Below, in pieces: positions 26,956 to 36,656 of a DNA stretch of 64,000 nt. This stretch comes from JAITWN01 sp050486285 (GTDB taxonomy: Bacteria > Pseudomonadota > Gammaproteobacteria > SZUA-140), in assembly GCA_050486285.1 (NCBI GenBank), contig JBJHCZ010000006.1, positions 89,373 to 153,372 of the forward strand, in the 5' to 3' direction. A model generated the notes under the pieces. The model saw only the letters and a list, made by a program, of their open reading frames with translations. It had not been told where the DNA came from and searched no databases. Within the stretch, counting starts at the first letter, position 1; every line of letters begins with the position of its first letter. Made by a program: the position numbers and the translations under genes.

Positions 26956-28053
26956 GTGACGACCCGCACCGCGAACAGCCCCGCCGAGACCCGCGCGCCG
27001 CAGGCTGACGGCGTGTTGCCCGATTTCTGCAATATCCGCGTCGTCTTCATCATCGTCGTCAGCGCCGAACTGCTCGCCTTCATCCTCGCGCTCGGCGTCG
27101 CCGGCGGCACCGCCGAGCGCTGGCATGCGCTGAGCCTGCTGTCGCTGTTCATCCAGTGGATCGCGCTGTGCTGCACCGCGCTCCTGTGCGTCGGCCGAGG
27201 CTGGTTCGAAAGGCTCGGCCCGACCTGGGCCGGCGGCGCCGCGTGGCTGCTGGTGCTGGCCGTGACCGCGGTGATGAGCGAACTCGTGTTCCTGCTTGGA
27301 CGCGGCGGCGGGATCGTCGAGTCGATGCCGACGTTGATCCCGGCCCAGGCCCACGGCGAATTCCTGCTGCGCAATCTCGCGGTCGCCGCGATCTTCGGCG
27401 CCGTGATCCTGCGTTATTTCCATGTGCAGCGCCGCACCCGCCGGACCATCGAGGCCGAGGCCCGCGCCCGCTTCCAGGCCCTGCAGGCGCGCATCCGCCC
27501 GCACTTCATGTTCAACAGCATGAACACGATCGCGAGCCTGACGCGCAGCGATCCCGCGCTCGCCGAGGAGGTCGTCGAGGACCTCGCCGAACTCTTCCGC
27601 ATCAGCCTGTCGGACGCGCAGCGGCCGGGCACGCTGGCCGGCGAAATCGAACTGGTCAGGCGTTATCTGCGCATCGAGGGCCTGCGACTCGGCGATCGCC
27701 TGCGCGTCGAAGAGCACCTCGACGGCCTGCCGCTCGACGCGCGCGTGCCGCCGCTGCTGTTGCAGCCGCTGGTCGAGAACGCGGTCTATCACGGCATCGA
27801 ACCGCTGCCCGGGGGCGGCGTGATCCGCATTGACGGCGAGCTGCGCGACGGCATGATCGCGCTGACGGTGACGAATCCGCTGCCGCCGCCGCGCCCCGAG
27901 CGCGACCGCCGCGCCGGTCACCACATGGCGATCGACAACATCCGCGAGCGTCTGCAACTGCACTTCGGCCGCCGCGGGCGACTGGTCGCCGGGGCCGCCG
28001 ACGGCCGCTTCAGCGCGCGCGTGGAGTTCCCGCAGCTCGGGGAGGCGGCATGA
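26956..28053 (+). CDS. algZ: LytS/AlgZ-type sensor histidine kinase
   Basis: This is a membrane histidine kinase of the HisKA_7TM-less AlgZ (FimS) type, 365 residues. Four membrane helices lie in residues 25-165. The phosphorylated-His motif RPHFMFNSMNTIASLTRSD follows, then the ATP-binding N box LVENAVYHGIEP. In Pseudomonas the AlgZ/AlgR pair controls alginate, twitching motility and virulence genes; the targets here are unknown. The start is GTG 26956 without a strong ribosome site. The stop overlaps algR by ATGA, so the pair is coupled. Confidence 0.93.
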   Translation: MTTRTANSPAETRAPQADGVLPDFCNIRVVFIIVVSAELLAFILALGVAGGTAERWHALSLLSLFIQWIALCCTALLCVGRGWFERLGPTWAGGAAWLLVLAVTAVMSELVFLLGRGGGIVESMPTLIPAQAHGEFLLRNLAVAAIFGAVILRYFHVQRRTRRTIEAEARARFQALQARIRPHFMFNSMNTIASLTRSDPALAEEVVEDLAELFRISLSDAQRPGTLAGEIELVRRYLRIEGLRLGDRLRVEEHLDGLPLDARVPPLLLQPLVENAVYHGIEPLPGGGVIRIDGELRDGMIALTVTNPLPPPRPERDRRAGHHMAIDNIRERLQLHFGRRGRLVAGAADGRFSARVEFPQLGEAA

Positions 28054-28784
28054 AGGTCCTGATTACCGATGATGAGGCGCTCGCCCGCGACCGCCTGCGC
28101 CGACTGCTCGGCGAGATCGACGGCCTCGAGGTCGCCGGCGAGGCCGCCGACGGCCGCCAGTGCCTCGAACAATGCAGCCGGCTCGAGCCCGATGTCGTAC
28201 TGCTCGACATCCGCATGCCGGGCATCGACGGTCTCGAGGCCGCGACCCATCTCGCCGGCTGGGAACGCCCGCCGGCGGTGATCTTCACGACGGCCTACGG
28301 CGATCACGCGCTGGCCGCCTTCGAGGCCCACGCCGTCGACTACCTGCTGAAACCGATCCGCCGCGAACGCCTGCAGCAGGCGCTCGCGCGCGCCCGCGGC
28401 CTCAACCGCGCCCAGCTCGACGCGACCCGCGCAATGAGCGCCGCGGCGCCGCGCAGCCATCTGTGCGTGCGCAGCGGCACGCAGATCCGCCTGATCCCGC
28501 TCGACGAGGTGTTGTACTTCCGCGCCGACCACAAGTACGTGACCGTGCGCCACGCGGGCGGCGAGGTCCTCATCGAGGACGCGCTGAAGGGCCTCGAAGA
28601 GGAGTTCGGCGCGCGCTTCGTGCGCATCCATCGCAACTGCCTGGTCGCGCGCCGGCGCATCGTCGCGCTCGAACGCGGTCAGGACGGCGCCTGGCACGCG
28701 CGCCTCAACGGCAGCGACGAGCGCCTGGAGATCAGCCGCCGCCACCTCGCCCCCCTCCGCGACGAATTCCGCCGCTACGCCTGA
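28050..28784 (+). CDS. algR: LytTR response regulator AlgR
   Basis: The 244-residue protein has an N-terminal receiver domain (D7/D8, phospho-acceptor D53 in VVLLDIRMPG, K in LLKPI). A C-terminal LytTR DNA-binding domain follows (LIPLDEVLYFRADHKYVTVRH, then FVRIHRNCLVARRRI). It overlaps the kinase gene by ATGA. The algZ-algR-hemCDXY order with argH upstream matches Pseudomonas, a conserved gammaproteobacterial block. A strong hairpin repeat follows and may end the transcript before hemC. Confidence 0.95.
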   Translation: MKVLITDDEALARDRLRRLLGEIDGLEVAGEAADGRQCLEQCSRLEPDVVLLDIRMPGIDGLEAATHLAGWERPPAVIFTTAYGDHALAAFEAHAVDYLLKPIRRERLQQALARARGLNRAQLDATRAMSAAAPRSHLCVRSGTQIRLIPLDEVLYFRADHKYVTVRHAGGEVLIEDALKGLEEEFGARFVRIHRNCLVARRRIVALERGQDGAWHARLNGSDERLEISRRHLAPLRDEFRRYA

Positions 28785-28793
28785 CCTTCCCGG

Positions 28794-28860
28794 AATTCGG
28801 GGTCAGAGGAACAATTCCGGCGATTACTGATTGCCGGAATTGTTCATCTGACCCCGAATT
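28794..28860. repeat. GGGGTCAGA-family hairpin between algR and hemC
   Basis: Arms of 28 nt (28794-28821 and 28833-28860) match at 27 of 28 positions around an 11-nt loop. The right-hand 23 nt (28838-28860) are identical to 60768-60790, so these two copies share recent ancestry. The hairpin lies 10 nt after algR and about 80 nt before hemC on the same strand, a likely transcription boundary. Confidence 0.85.
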
Positions 28861-28939
28861 AGCAATTGCCTGGCTGCGGCCGTGCCCTTAGCATAAGGGT
28901 TTCATCCGATTCCCGTTGTTTCACTGGGTCCGCACAGGC

Positions 28940-29872
28940 ATGGCCGTTCGCCGCATTCGCATCGCAACCCGCAAGAGCCCGCTCGCGCTGTGGCAGGCCG
29001 AGCATGTCCGCGAGCGGCTGATCGCGGCGCATCCGGGACTCGAGGTCGAGCTGATCGGCATGACGACCCAGGGCGACCGCATCCTCGACACCCCGCTGGC
29101 GAAGGTCGGCGGCAAGGGCCTGTTCGTGAAGGAGCTCGAGCAGAGCCTGCTCGAAGGCCGCGCCGATATCGCGGTGCACTCGATGAAGGACGTCCCGGTC
29201 GAGCTCCCCGCCGGCCTGCACCTGTCGGTGATGCTCGTGCGGGAAGAGCCGCGCGATGCGTACGTCTCAAATAAGTACAAAAAATTCAGTGACCTGCCAA
29301 AGAACGCCCGGCTCGGCACGTCGAGCCTGCGGCGCCAGCTCCAGCTCCAGGCCAGGCGCCCGGACCTCGAGATCCTGAGTCTGCGCGGCAACGTCGGTAC
29401 CCGCTTGCGCCGCCTCGACGAAGGCGACTATGACGCGATCATCCTCGCGGGCGCCGGGCTGATCCGCCTCGGGCTCGCGGAGCGCATCGCCGAGATGCTC
29501 GCCGTCGATGTCTGCCTGCCTGCGATCGGCCAGGGCGCGATCGGCATCGAGTGCCGCGCCGACGACCCGGACGTCAATGCCCTGCTCGCGGTACTCGACG
29601 ACCCCGACACCCATATCTGCGTGCGCGCCGAGCGCGCGCTGAATAACCGGCTCGAAGGCGGCTGCCAGGTCCCGATCGCCGCGCATGCGGTGCTCGCCGG
29701 CGGCACGATCCGCCTCGACGCGCTGGTCGGCCGCCCCGACGGCAGCGAGATCATCCGCGGTCATGCCAGCGGCGCGGCTCGCGATGCCGAGGCCATCGGC
29801 CTCGCGGTCGCCGAGGATCTGCTCGCGCGCGGCGCCGACGCGGTGCTGAAAAGCGTCTATGCCGGCACATGA
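28940..29872 (+). CDS. hemC: Hydroxymethylbilane synthase (porphobilinogen deaminase)
   Basis: HemC joins four porphobilinogens into hydroxymethylbilane for heme synthesis. The 310-residue protein has the N-terminal RIRIATRKSPLALWQAEHV, the substrate-binding VHSMKDVPVELP and TSSLRRQLQL, and the cofactor-attaching cysteine in LEGGCQVPIAAHA. The ATG at 28940 (MAVRRIRI) is right by homology; an upstream TTG at 28916 is spurious. A short A-rich patch at 29266-29287 (SNKYKKFSD) differs from the GC-rich codon use around it. It overlaps hemD by 14 nt. Confidence 0.96.
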   Translation: MAVRRIRIATRKSPLALWQAEHVRERLIAAHPGLEVELIGMTTQGDRILDTPLAKVGGKGLFVKELEQSLLEGRADIAVHSMKDVPVELPAGLHLSVMLVREEPRDAYVSNKYKKFSDLPKNARLGTSSLRRQLQLQARRPDLEILSLRGNVGTRLRRLDEGDYDAIILAGAGLIRLGLAERIAEMLAVDVCLPAIGQGAIGIECRADDPDVNALLAVLDDPDTHICVRAERALNNRLEGGCQVPIAAHAVLAGGTIRLDALVGRPDGSEIIRGHASGAARDAEAIGLAVAEDLLARGADAVLKSVYAGT

Positions 29873-30683
29873 ATCCTCCGCCGCGCTGGCCGGGGCGCAT
29901 GTGCTGGTGACGCGGCCGGAGCACCAGGCCGCCGGCCTGTGCGAACTGATCGTCGCCGCGGGTGGCCGCGCGTCGCGATTGCCGGTCATCGAGATCGCGG
30001 GGCCGGCCGATCCCGTCGCCGTCGATGCGATACTCGCGCGGCTCTCCGGATTCGATATCGCGATCTTCGTCAGCCCGAATGCGGTCGAGCGGACGCTCGC
30101 GCGCCTCGCGCCGCGGGGCTGGCCCGGCGGGCCGCGCGTCGCGGCAGTCGGGCAGGGCAGCGCGGCGATGCTCGCGCGTCATGGCGTCACCGTCGACATC
30201 TGCCCGCGAACCCGCTACGACAGCGAGGGCCTGCTCGACGAGCCGGCGTTGCAGGCGGTCGAGGGGCTGCGCGTCGTGATCCTTCGCGGCGATGGCGGCC
30301 GCGATCTGCTCGCCTCGACGCTGCGCGCGCGCGGCGCGCAGGTCGAGTTCGCCGAGGTCTACCGTCGCGCGATCCCGGCCGGCGCCGAAGAGGCGCTGCA
30401 ATCCATCGCCGCCGGCGCACCGGTCGACGCGATCGTCGTCACCAGTAACGAGGGCCTGCGCAATCTCGACCGCATCGCCGGCGGCCGCTTGCATGACTGG
30501 CTGCGCGCGCGCCAGCTCATCGTGATCAGCGCGCGCGCGGCGGCGCTCGCCGATGAACTCGGCTTTACGCATACGGCGCGCGTCGCCGCCGAGGCGAGCG
30601 ATGCCGGCCTGTTCGCGGCGTTGCAACGTTGGCGCAGCGAGACCGGCGGTACCGACGACAGGGGAGCGCGGCATGTCCACTGA
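29859..30683 (+). CDS. hemD: Uroporphyrinogen-III synthase
   Basis: HemD cyclises hydroxymethylbilane with inversion of ring D. The sequence is weakly conserved in this family, but the pattern VLVTRPEHQAAGLCELI, FVSPNAVERTLARL, VAAVGQGSAAML and VVTSNEGLRNL is clear. Length (274 residues) is normal. It starts within the end of hemC and runs into the start of hemX by 11 nt, so translation is coupled through the cluster. Confidence 0.92.
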   Translation: MPAHESSAALAGAHVLVTRPEHQAAGLCELIVAAGGRASRLPVIEIAGPADPVAVDAILARLSGFDIAIFVSPNAVERTLARLAPRGWPGGPRVAAVGQGSAAMLARHGVTVDICPRTRYDSEGLLDEPALQAVEGLRVVILRGDGGRDLLASTLRARGAQVEFAEVYRRAIPAGAEEALQSIAAGAPVDAIVVTSNEGLRNLDRIAGGRLHDWLRARQLIVISARAAALADELGFTHTARVAAEASDAGLFAALQRWRSETGGTDDRGARHVH

Positions 30684-31908
30684 CAGCAAAGACGGAGACA
30701 GCGGTCGCGACGCAGCCGGCGCCGCAGGCGTGGCGAAGCCGAACGACACCCCCGCCGCGGATTCAGCCGAGCCGAAGGCCGCAGCCGCGGCAGGCACAAC
30801 GAAACCGAATGACGCCCCCGCCGCAAAGGCCGCTACGCAGAAATCATCGACGCCGAAAACGGCATCCCGCGCCCCGGCGGGCCGCGGTCCCGGCACGCTG
30901 ATCGCGGTCCTGGCATTGCTGGTCGCGCTGGCGGCGCTCGGCGCGAGCTGGCAGGCCTGGCAGCAGTCGGCCGGGACGCGCGCCGCGCTCGACGAGATCC
31001 CGCCCGCGCTCGGGCGCGTCGAGGCGCGCATCGACGCGCTCGATTCGGATGTCGATGCGATCGCGCCGCGACTCGAGACCGGTCTGCGCCGCGAGATCGA
31101 GGCCTTCGACGAGCGCCTCGCGGCGTTGCATGATCTGCTGCGCAAGACCGCGACGCCGGCGCACGAACCGGCCGATATCGAACACCTGCTGCTGATCGCG
31201 AATGACAGCCTGATCCTGCAGCACGATGTCACCACCGCGCTCGCCGCGCTGCGCAGCGCCGACGAACGCCTGCGCGCGCTCGCCGATCCCGCCTTCGCCG
31301 ATACCCGCCGCCGCCTCGCGAGCGAGATCGCGGCGTTGCAGTCGTTACCTCGCCCGGACATCACCGGCGCCGCGTTCGCGATCTCCGGCCTGCAACAGCA
31401 GATCGATGCGCTGACGCTCGAAAGCCTGCGCGCGCCGGGCGGCGCGCGCGAGGCCCCGGGTCTCGCCGACGATAACGGCGAGCCCGGAGACCTGTCGGGC
31501 TGGCGCGCGGTGATGGAAGACCTGTGGGCGCGGCTGTCCAGTCTCTTCGTGATCCGGCGCGGCGACGAGGCCGACGGCCCGCTGATCGCGCCCGACCAGC
31601 GCGTGTTCCTGAACCAGAACCTGCGGCTTCAGCTCGAGTCGGCGCGGCTGGCCTTGCTGTCGCGCGACGCGGAGGGTCTGCGCCATCATCTCGGGATCGC
31701 GCGCGACTGGCTTGCGCGCCATTACGATGCCGACGATGCCCGCGTCGCCGCGCTGCTCGGCGGCATCGACGAACTCGCGCGACTCGACATCGCGCCCGAC
31801 ATGCCGGACATCAGTGCCTCGCTGAAGGCGTTGCGCGAGGCGCTCGAGCGCCGCCGCGGCCCGATCCTCGACGACGCGGGCGCCGCTGCGTCCGGGCAGG
31901 GGTCGTGA
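30673..31908 (+). CDS. hemX: HemX, membrane protein of the heme cluster
   Basis: The 411-residue protein has an Ala/Lys-rich cytoplasmic N-terminus, one membrane helix near residues 75-98 (GTLIAVLALLVALAALGASWQAW) and a long helical periplasmic part. That part includes EHLLLIANDSLILQHDVTTALAALRSADERL and FLNQNLRLQLESARLALLSRD, typical of HemX. It is named after siroheme methylase fusions but lacks methylase motifs; its exact role in heme synthesis is not known. A GGGGAG ribosome site precedes ATG 30673. It overlaps hemY by GTGA. Confidence 0.92.
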   Translation: MSTDSKDGDSGRDAAGAAGVAKPNDTPAADSAEPKAAAAAGTTKPNDAPAAKAATQKSSTPKTASRAPAGRGPGTLIAVLALLVALAALGASWQAWQQSAGTRAALDEIPPALGRVEARIDALDSDVDAIAPRLETGLRREIEAFDERLAALHDLLRKTATPAHEPADIEHLLLIANDSLILQHDVTTALAALRSADERLRALADPAFADTRRRLASEIAALQSLPRPDITGAAFAISGLQQQIDALTLESLRAPGGAREAPGLADDNGEPGDLSGWRAVMEDLWARLSSLFVIRRGDEADGPLIAPDQRVFLNQNLRLQLESARLALLSRDAEGLRHHLGIARDWLARHYDADDARVAALLGGIDELARLDIAPDMPDISASLKALREALERRRGPILDDAGAAASGQGS

Positions 31909-33137
31909 GGATCCTGTTCGTCACGCTGGCGGTCCTGCTGATCGCGGTCCTGCTCGCGTTGCTGGCGCTGCGCGATCCCGGCTATGTGCTGATCCAGTTG
32001 CACGGCTGGAATATCGAACTCAGCTTCGTGGCGCTCGCCGCCGCGGCGCTGCTGGTGTTCTTCATCGCTTATTACATGCTGCGCACGCTCGGCGGCGTGC
32101 GGCGCTTGCCGCGCCGCTTGCGCGACTGGCGCTCGCGGCGGCGTGAGCGCAAGGCGCAGGCCGCGCTCGCGCGCGGTTTTCTCGACCTGATCGAAGGACG
32201 CTGGGAACGCGCCGAACAGAAACTGCTGCGCTACGCCGGCGAGGAGGCGGGCGTGCTCGGCTTTCTCGGCGCCGCGCGCGCTGCGCACGCGCAGGGCGCC
32301 GGCACCCGCCGCGACCGCTATCTGCAGCTCGCCTGCCGCACCCTGCCGAATGCCGAGTTCGCGCTGGCGCTGGCGCAGTCGGAGATGCAGCTCGCCGACG
32401 GCGAGGTCGAGGCCGCGGCCGCGAACCTCAAGCGTCTGCATGGCATCGCGCCGAAGAACCGCATCGTGCTCGCGCAACTGCTGCGCCTGTACTCCACGCT
32501 CGAGGACTGGGAGCGCGTCGTCGAACTGCTGCCGGCGCTGCGTCGCCACCAGGTCGTCGACCACGATCGCGCCCGCGCGATCGAACAGCGGGCGTGGCTC
32601 GGGCTGATCGAGGCGCCGGGCCTCAACGACGAACATGCCCTCGGCCAGGTGTGGCGGCGCGCGCCGGCCGCGATTCGCGATGATGAGACGCTGCTGCGCG
32701 CCTATGTCGAACGCCTGCTCGCCTGCGGTGCCGGCGGTCGCGCGGAGCTGGAACTGTACGATGCGATCGAGCGGCGCTGGAGCGGCCCGCTGGTCTATCT
32801 CTACGGCCTCGTCGAGGGCGCGGACCTGTCGCGCCAGATCCGTCATGCCGAGACTTGGCTGCGCCGTCATGAGCGCGATCCGCTGCTGTTGCTGACGCTC
32901 GGTCGCTTGTGCCGGCGCAAGGGGCTGTGGGGACAGGCCCGTCAATACCTCGAGGCCTGCGTCAAGGCCGGCGGCGTGCCGGAGGCCTGGAGCGAACTCG
33001 CGGCGACGCTCGAGGCGGTCGGCGAGACCGAGGCGGCCTTGAAATACTATCAGCGGGGCATGCAGGCGATGGAGGCCGAGGCGCATCGCCTCGCCTGGCA
33101 GGGACCGGACCGGCAGCGCCTGCTGTCGTCGTCCTGA
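31905..33137 (+). CDS. hemY: HemY, TPR-containing membrane protein of the heme cluster
   Basis: The N-terminus has two membrane helices (residues 1-25, LFVTLAVLLIAVLLALLAL, and about 40-62). A long helical repeat region of TPR type follows (for example YLQLACRTLPNAEFALALAQSEMQLADGEVEAA and LLTLGRLCRRKGLWGQARQYLEACVKAGG). It is the proteobacterial HemY of the hemCDXY operon and is unrelated to the Bacillus protoporphyrinogen oxidase of that name. The start is GTG 31905 inside the hemX stop. The function is a presumed scaffold in heme synthesis. Confidence 0.92.
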   Translation: MRILFVTLAVLLIAVLLALLALRDPGYVLIQLHGWNIELSFVALAAAALLVFFIAYYMLRTLGGVRRLPRRLRDWRSRRRERKAQAALARGFLDLIEGRWERAEQKLLRYAGEEAGVLGFLGAARAAHAQGAGTRRDRYLQLACRTLPNAEFALALAQSEMQLADGEVEAAAANLKRLHGIAPKNRIVLAQLLRLYSTLEDWERVVELLPALRRHQVVDHDRARAIEQRAWLGLIEAPGLNDEHALGQVWRRAPAAIRDDETLLRAYVERLLACGAGGRAELELYDAIERRWSGPLVYLYGLVEGADLSRQIRHAETWLRRHERDPLLLLTLGRLCRRKGLWGQARQYLEACVKAGGVPEAWSELAATLEAVGETEAALKYYQRGMQAMEAEAHRLAWQGPDRQRLLSSS

Positions 33138-33172
33138 TCCCGTCGTTCAGATCCGGGGCAGATCCGGGGACT

Positions 33173-34474
33173 TCAGCGCGCCCGGCGCGCCGGACGGGGG
33201 CCGCTGCGTCCGCGCGGCGGGCCGCCGGGCTTGCCGCCGCCACCGCCGCGGCCGCTGCGACGGCGCTTGCCGTCATGCGCACTGCGCGCCGGCTTGATCG
33301 GCGTCGCCAGCAGGTCCGGCGTTACCGGGGCCGCCGGGATCTTGTGGCCGATGAAGGACTCGATCTCGGGCAGCGAGAAGGAATAGGTCTCGCAGGCGAA
33401 GCTGATCGCATCGCCGGCCGCGCCGGCGCGCGCGGTACGGCCGACGCGATGCACGTAGTCTTCCGGGTCCTGCGGCAGGTCGAAGTTGATGACGTGGCTG
33501 ACGTCCGGGATGTGCAGCCCGCGTGCGGCGACATCGGTCGCGACCAGCACCGGCAGGCTGCCGTCGCGGAAACGTGCGAGCAGCTCGATGCGCTTGGTCT
33601 GCGGCACATCGCCGGACAGCGTCTCGCCGTCGATGCCGTTCACGCGCAGGTAGTCGCGCAGACGGTTGCCCGCCTCCTTGGTATTGATGAAGACGAGGAT
33701 GCGCTTCGGTTCGAGCTTGCGCAGCAGGCCGAGCAGCAGCGGGATCTTTTCCTCGTTCGAGGTGTAATAGACCTGCTGCTGGACGTTGTCGGCGGTGACG
33801 CCCTCGATGACCGGCTTGATCAGTTGCGGATTGTTCATGTGCTCGTAGGCGAGTTCGAGCACGCGCATCGACAGCGTCGCCGAGAACAGCATGTTCAGGC
33901 GCCGGTCGGGCGGCGGCATGCGCCGGAACACATAGCGGATGTCCTTGATGAAGCCGAGGTCGAACATGCGGTCGGCCTCGTCGAGCACGACGACCTCGAT
34001 CGCCTTGAAGTCGAAGATATGCTGCTTGAAGTAGTCGATCAGCCGCCCCGGCGTCGCGATCAGGATGTCGACGCCCTTTTCGAGCGCCTCGCGCTGTTCG
34101 CGGTACCCGGTGCCGCCGTAGACGACGTCGATCGTGAATTCGGTGTACTTGCCGAGCGCAAGGGCGTCCTTGTGGATCTGGATCGCGAGTTCGCGCGTCG
34201 GCGCGATGACCAGCGCGCGCGGCTGGTTCGGCTTTCGCTCAGGCGACGGCGGACTGCGCAGCAGGCGGTTCAGCAGCGCGATCAGGAACGCGGCGGTCTT
34301 GCCGGTGCCGGTCTTCGACTGGCCGCAGACATCGCGCCCCGAAAGCGTCGGCGGCAGGGCCTGGGCCTGTATCGGGGTGCAGTGGGAAAATCCCGTTTCC
34401 TCAATGGCTTGTTTTATCTGCGCGGGCAGGTCAAGGGAGGAAAAGGCGATGTCTGTCAGGTGCTTGTTCTCCAT
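33173..34474 (-). CDS. rhlB: DEAD-box RNA helicase RhlB
   Basis: RhlB unwinds RNA for the degradosome in gammaproteobacteria. The 433-residue protein has the Q motif FSHCTPIQAQALP, motif I SKTGTGKT, motif II VLDEADRMFDLGF, motif III FSATL and motif VI HRVGRTARAG. Its Arg/Gly-rich tail (about the last 40 residues, with RRRSGRGGGGGKPGGPPRG) fits RNA binding. It is divergent from trxA, and rhlB-trxA-rho is a conserved order. The start MENKHLTDIAFSSLDL matches homologs. Confidence 0.96.
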   Translation of the reverse strand: MENKHLTDIAFSSLDLPAQIKQAIEETGFSHCTPIQAQALPPTLSGRDVCGQSKTGTGKTAAFLIALLNRLLRSPPSPERKPNQPRALVIAPTRELAIQIHKDALALGKYTEFTIDVVYGGTGYREQREALEKGVDILIATPGRLIDYFKQHIFDFKAIEVVVLDEADRMFDLGFIKDIRYVFRRMPPPDRRLNMLFSATLSMRVLELAYEHMNNPQLIKPVIEGVTADNVQQQVYYTSNEEKIPLLLGLLRKLEPKRILVFINTKEAGNRLRDYLRVNGIDGETLSGDVPQTKRIELLARFRDGSLPVLVATDVAARGLHIPDVSHVINFDLPQDPEDYVHRVGRTARAGAAGDAISFACETYSFSLPEIESFIGHKIPAAPVTPDLLATPIKPARSAHDGKRRRSGRGGGGGKPGGPPRGRSGPRPARRAR

Positions 34475-34586
34475 GGGCGCACAGCATAGCAGATTTGCGC
34501 CGATTTGCGCCCGCCCCCTCCCGGTTTGTGCCGCGCGGCGGTTTTGTTGAATAATCGGTATTCAGTTCCTGCAACCGGAGGTACAG

Positions 34587-34913
34587 GTGGGTACGAATAT
34601 TCAATATGTCTCGGATGGCGAGTTCGATCAGAAGGTCCTGAAATCGGACGTCCCGGTGCTGGTCGATTTCTGGGCGGAGTGGTGCGGCCCGTGCAAGATG
34701 ATCGCGCCGGTCCTCGAAGAGATCGCCGGCGAGTATGCCGGGCGCCTGACGGTCGCCAAGCTCAACATCGACGACAACCCCGCGACGCCGCCGAAGTACG
34801 GCATCCGCGGCATTCCGACCCTGATGCTGTTCAAGGGCGGCAACGTCGAGGCCACCAAGGTCGGCGCAGTCTCGAAATCCCAGCTGTCGGCGTTCATCGA
34901 CAGCAACCTCTAG
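34587..34913 (+). CDS. trxA: Thioredoxin 1
   Basis: This is a small cytosolic dithiol oxidoreductase of 108 residues with the active site WCGPC (C33, C36) and the cis-proline in GIPTLMLFKGG. The start is GTG 34587 with GGAGG 5 nt upstream. It lies 271 nt upstream of rho on the same strand and is divergent from rhlB, with an A/T-rich promoter stretch (34548-34563) between them. Confidence 0.97.
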   Translation: MGTNIQYVSDGEFDQKVLKSDVPVLVDFWAEWCGPCKMIAPVLEEIAGEYAGRLTVAKLNIDDNPATPPKYGIRGIPTLMLFKGGNVEATKVGAVSKSQLSAFIDSNL

Positions 34914-35184
34914 TCGCGGTTTTCGGGTCCGTCCCGCGGGCGCCACGGGTGTCCGCGGGGCAGCGCCCCCTCCCGACCCGATGAAAAAATGCTGGACGCT
35001 CCCGTTATTTGGTGGTAGCGTTTGTGGCATAACAGCGCCATAATGTTTGCTGCCTTCACCGGCAATCTTCCGTTCTTATTTTGCATAAACCCCTGAGAGA
35101 ACAGCGCAGGTCTGCCGCTTTGCGGGTGCTCACTGTGTGTCCTGTTCTCCTTCCCAGATCCCAGAACCCGGAATGCACGACCTC
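34914..35184 (+). promoter_or_regulatory. rho leader region with nested hairpin
   Basis: The 271-nt gap between trxA and rho contains an A/T-rich stretch at about 35000-35090 likely to hold the rho promoter. It also contains an 8-bp stem GAGAACAG (35097-35104)/CTGTTCTC (35142-35149) enclosing a smaller CCGC/GCGG hairpin. In E. coli rho is autoregulated by termination in its leader, so this structure is a candidate for similar control; that is inference. Confidence 0.4.
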
Positions 35185-36441
<1,257 letters not shown>

Positions 36442-36442
36442 A

Positions 36443-36474
36443 GACCAATGGGGTCAATGGGACCAATGGGGTCA
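36443..36474. repeat. Short direct repeat leading into the palindrome
   Basis: GACCAATGGGGTCA occurs at 36443-36456 and again at 36461-36474, where its end merges with the palindrome's GGGGTCAGA. It looks like local duplication of the palindrome border just after the rho stop. Confidence 0.7.
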
Positions 36475-36542
36475 GAGTAAAAGGGGACGCTACCGTTTTC
36501 CCGGACCGGGAAAACGGTAGCGTCCCCTTTTACTCTGACCCC
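36468..36542. repeat. Perfect 37-bp palindrome, GGGGTCAGA family
   Basis: Arms 36468-36504 and 36506-36542 are perfectly complementary with one central base (A36505). The outer ends are GGGGTCAGAGTAAAA and its complement; the centre is TTTTCCCGG-A-CCGGGAAAA. It lies between the convergent rho and gspN genes. It could form a cruciform in DNA or a very stable RNA hairpin in either transcript. It is the longest member of the hairpin family in the window. Confidence 0.95.
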
Positions 36543-36656
36543 GTGGTTCACGACCCCGTGGTTCACGACCCCGTGGTTCACGACCCCGTGGTTCACGACC
36601 CCGTGGTTCACGACCCCGTGGTTCACGACCCCGTGGTTCACGACCCCGTGGTTTAC
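36537..36656. repeat. Eight tandem copies of a 15-bp unit
   Basis: The unit GACCCCGTGGTTCAC is repeated head to tail from 36537 to 36656. Copies 1-7 are identical and copy 8 has one change (GTTTAC). The first unit begins with the GACCCC that ends the palindrome, so the array seems to have grown from the palindrome edge. The last copy contains the gspN stop codon (36653-36655). The units have no spacers. Confidence 0.95.

Noticed and set aside
36537..36656. CRISPR-like repeat array
   Set aside because: The 15-bp units are directly adjacent with no spacers and no cas genes are near; it is a simple tandem repeat.
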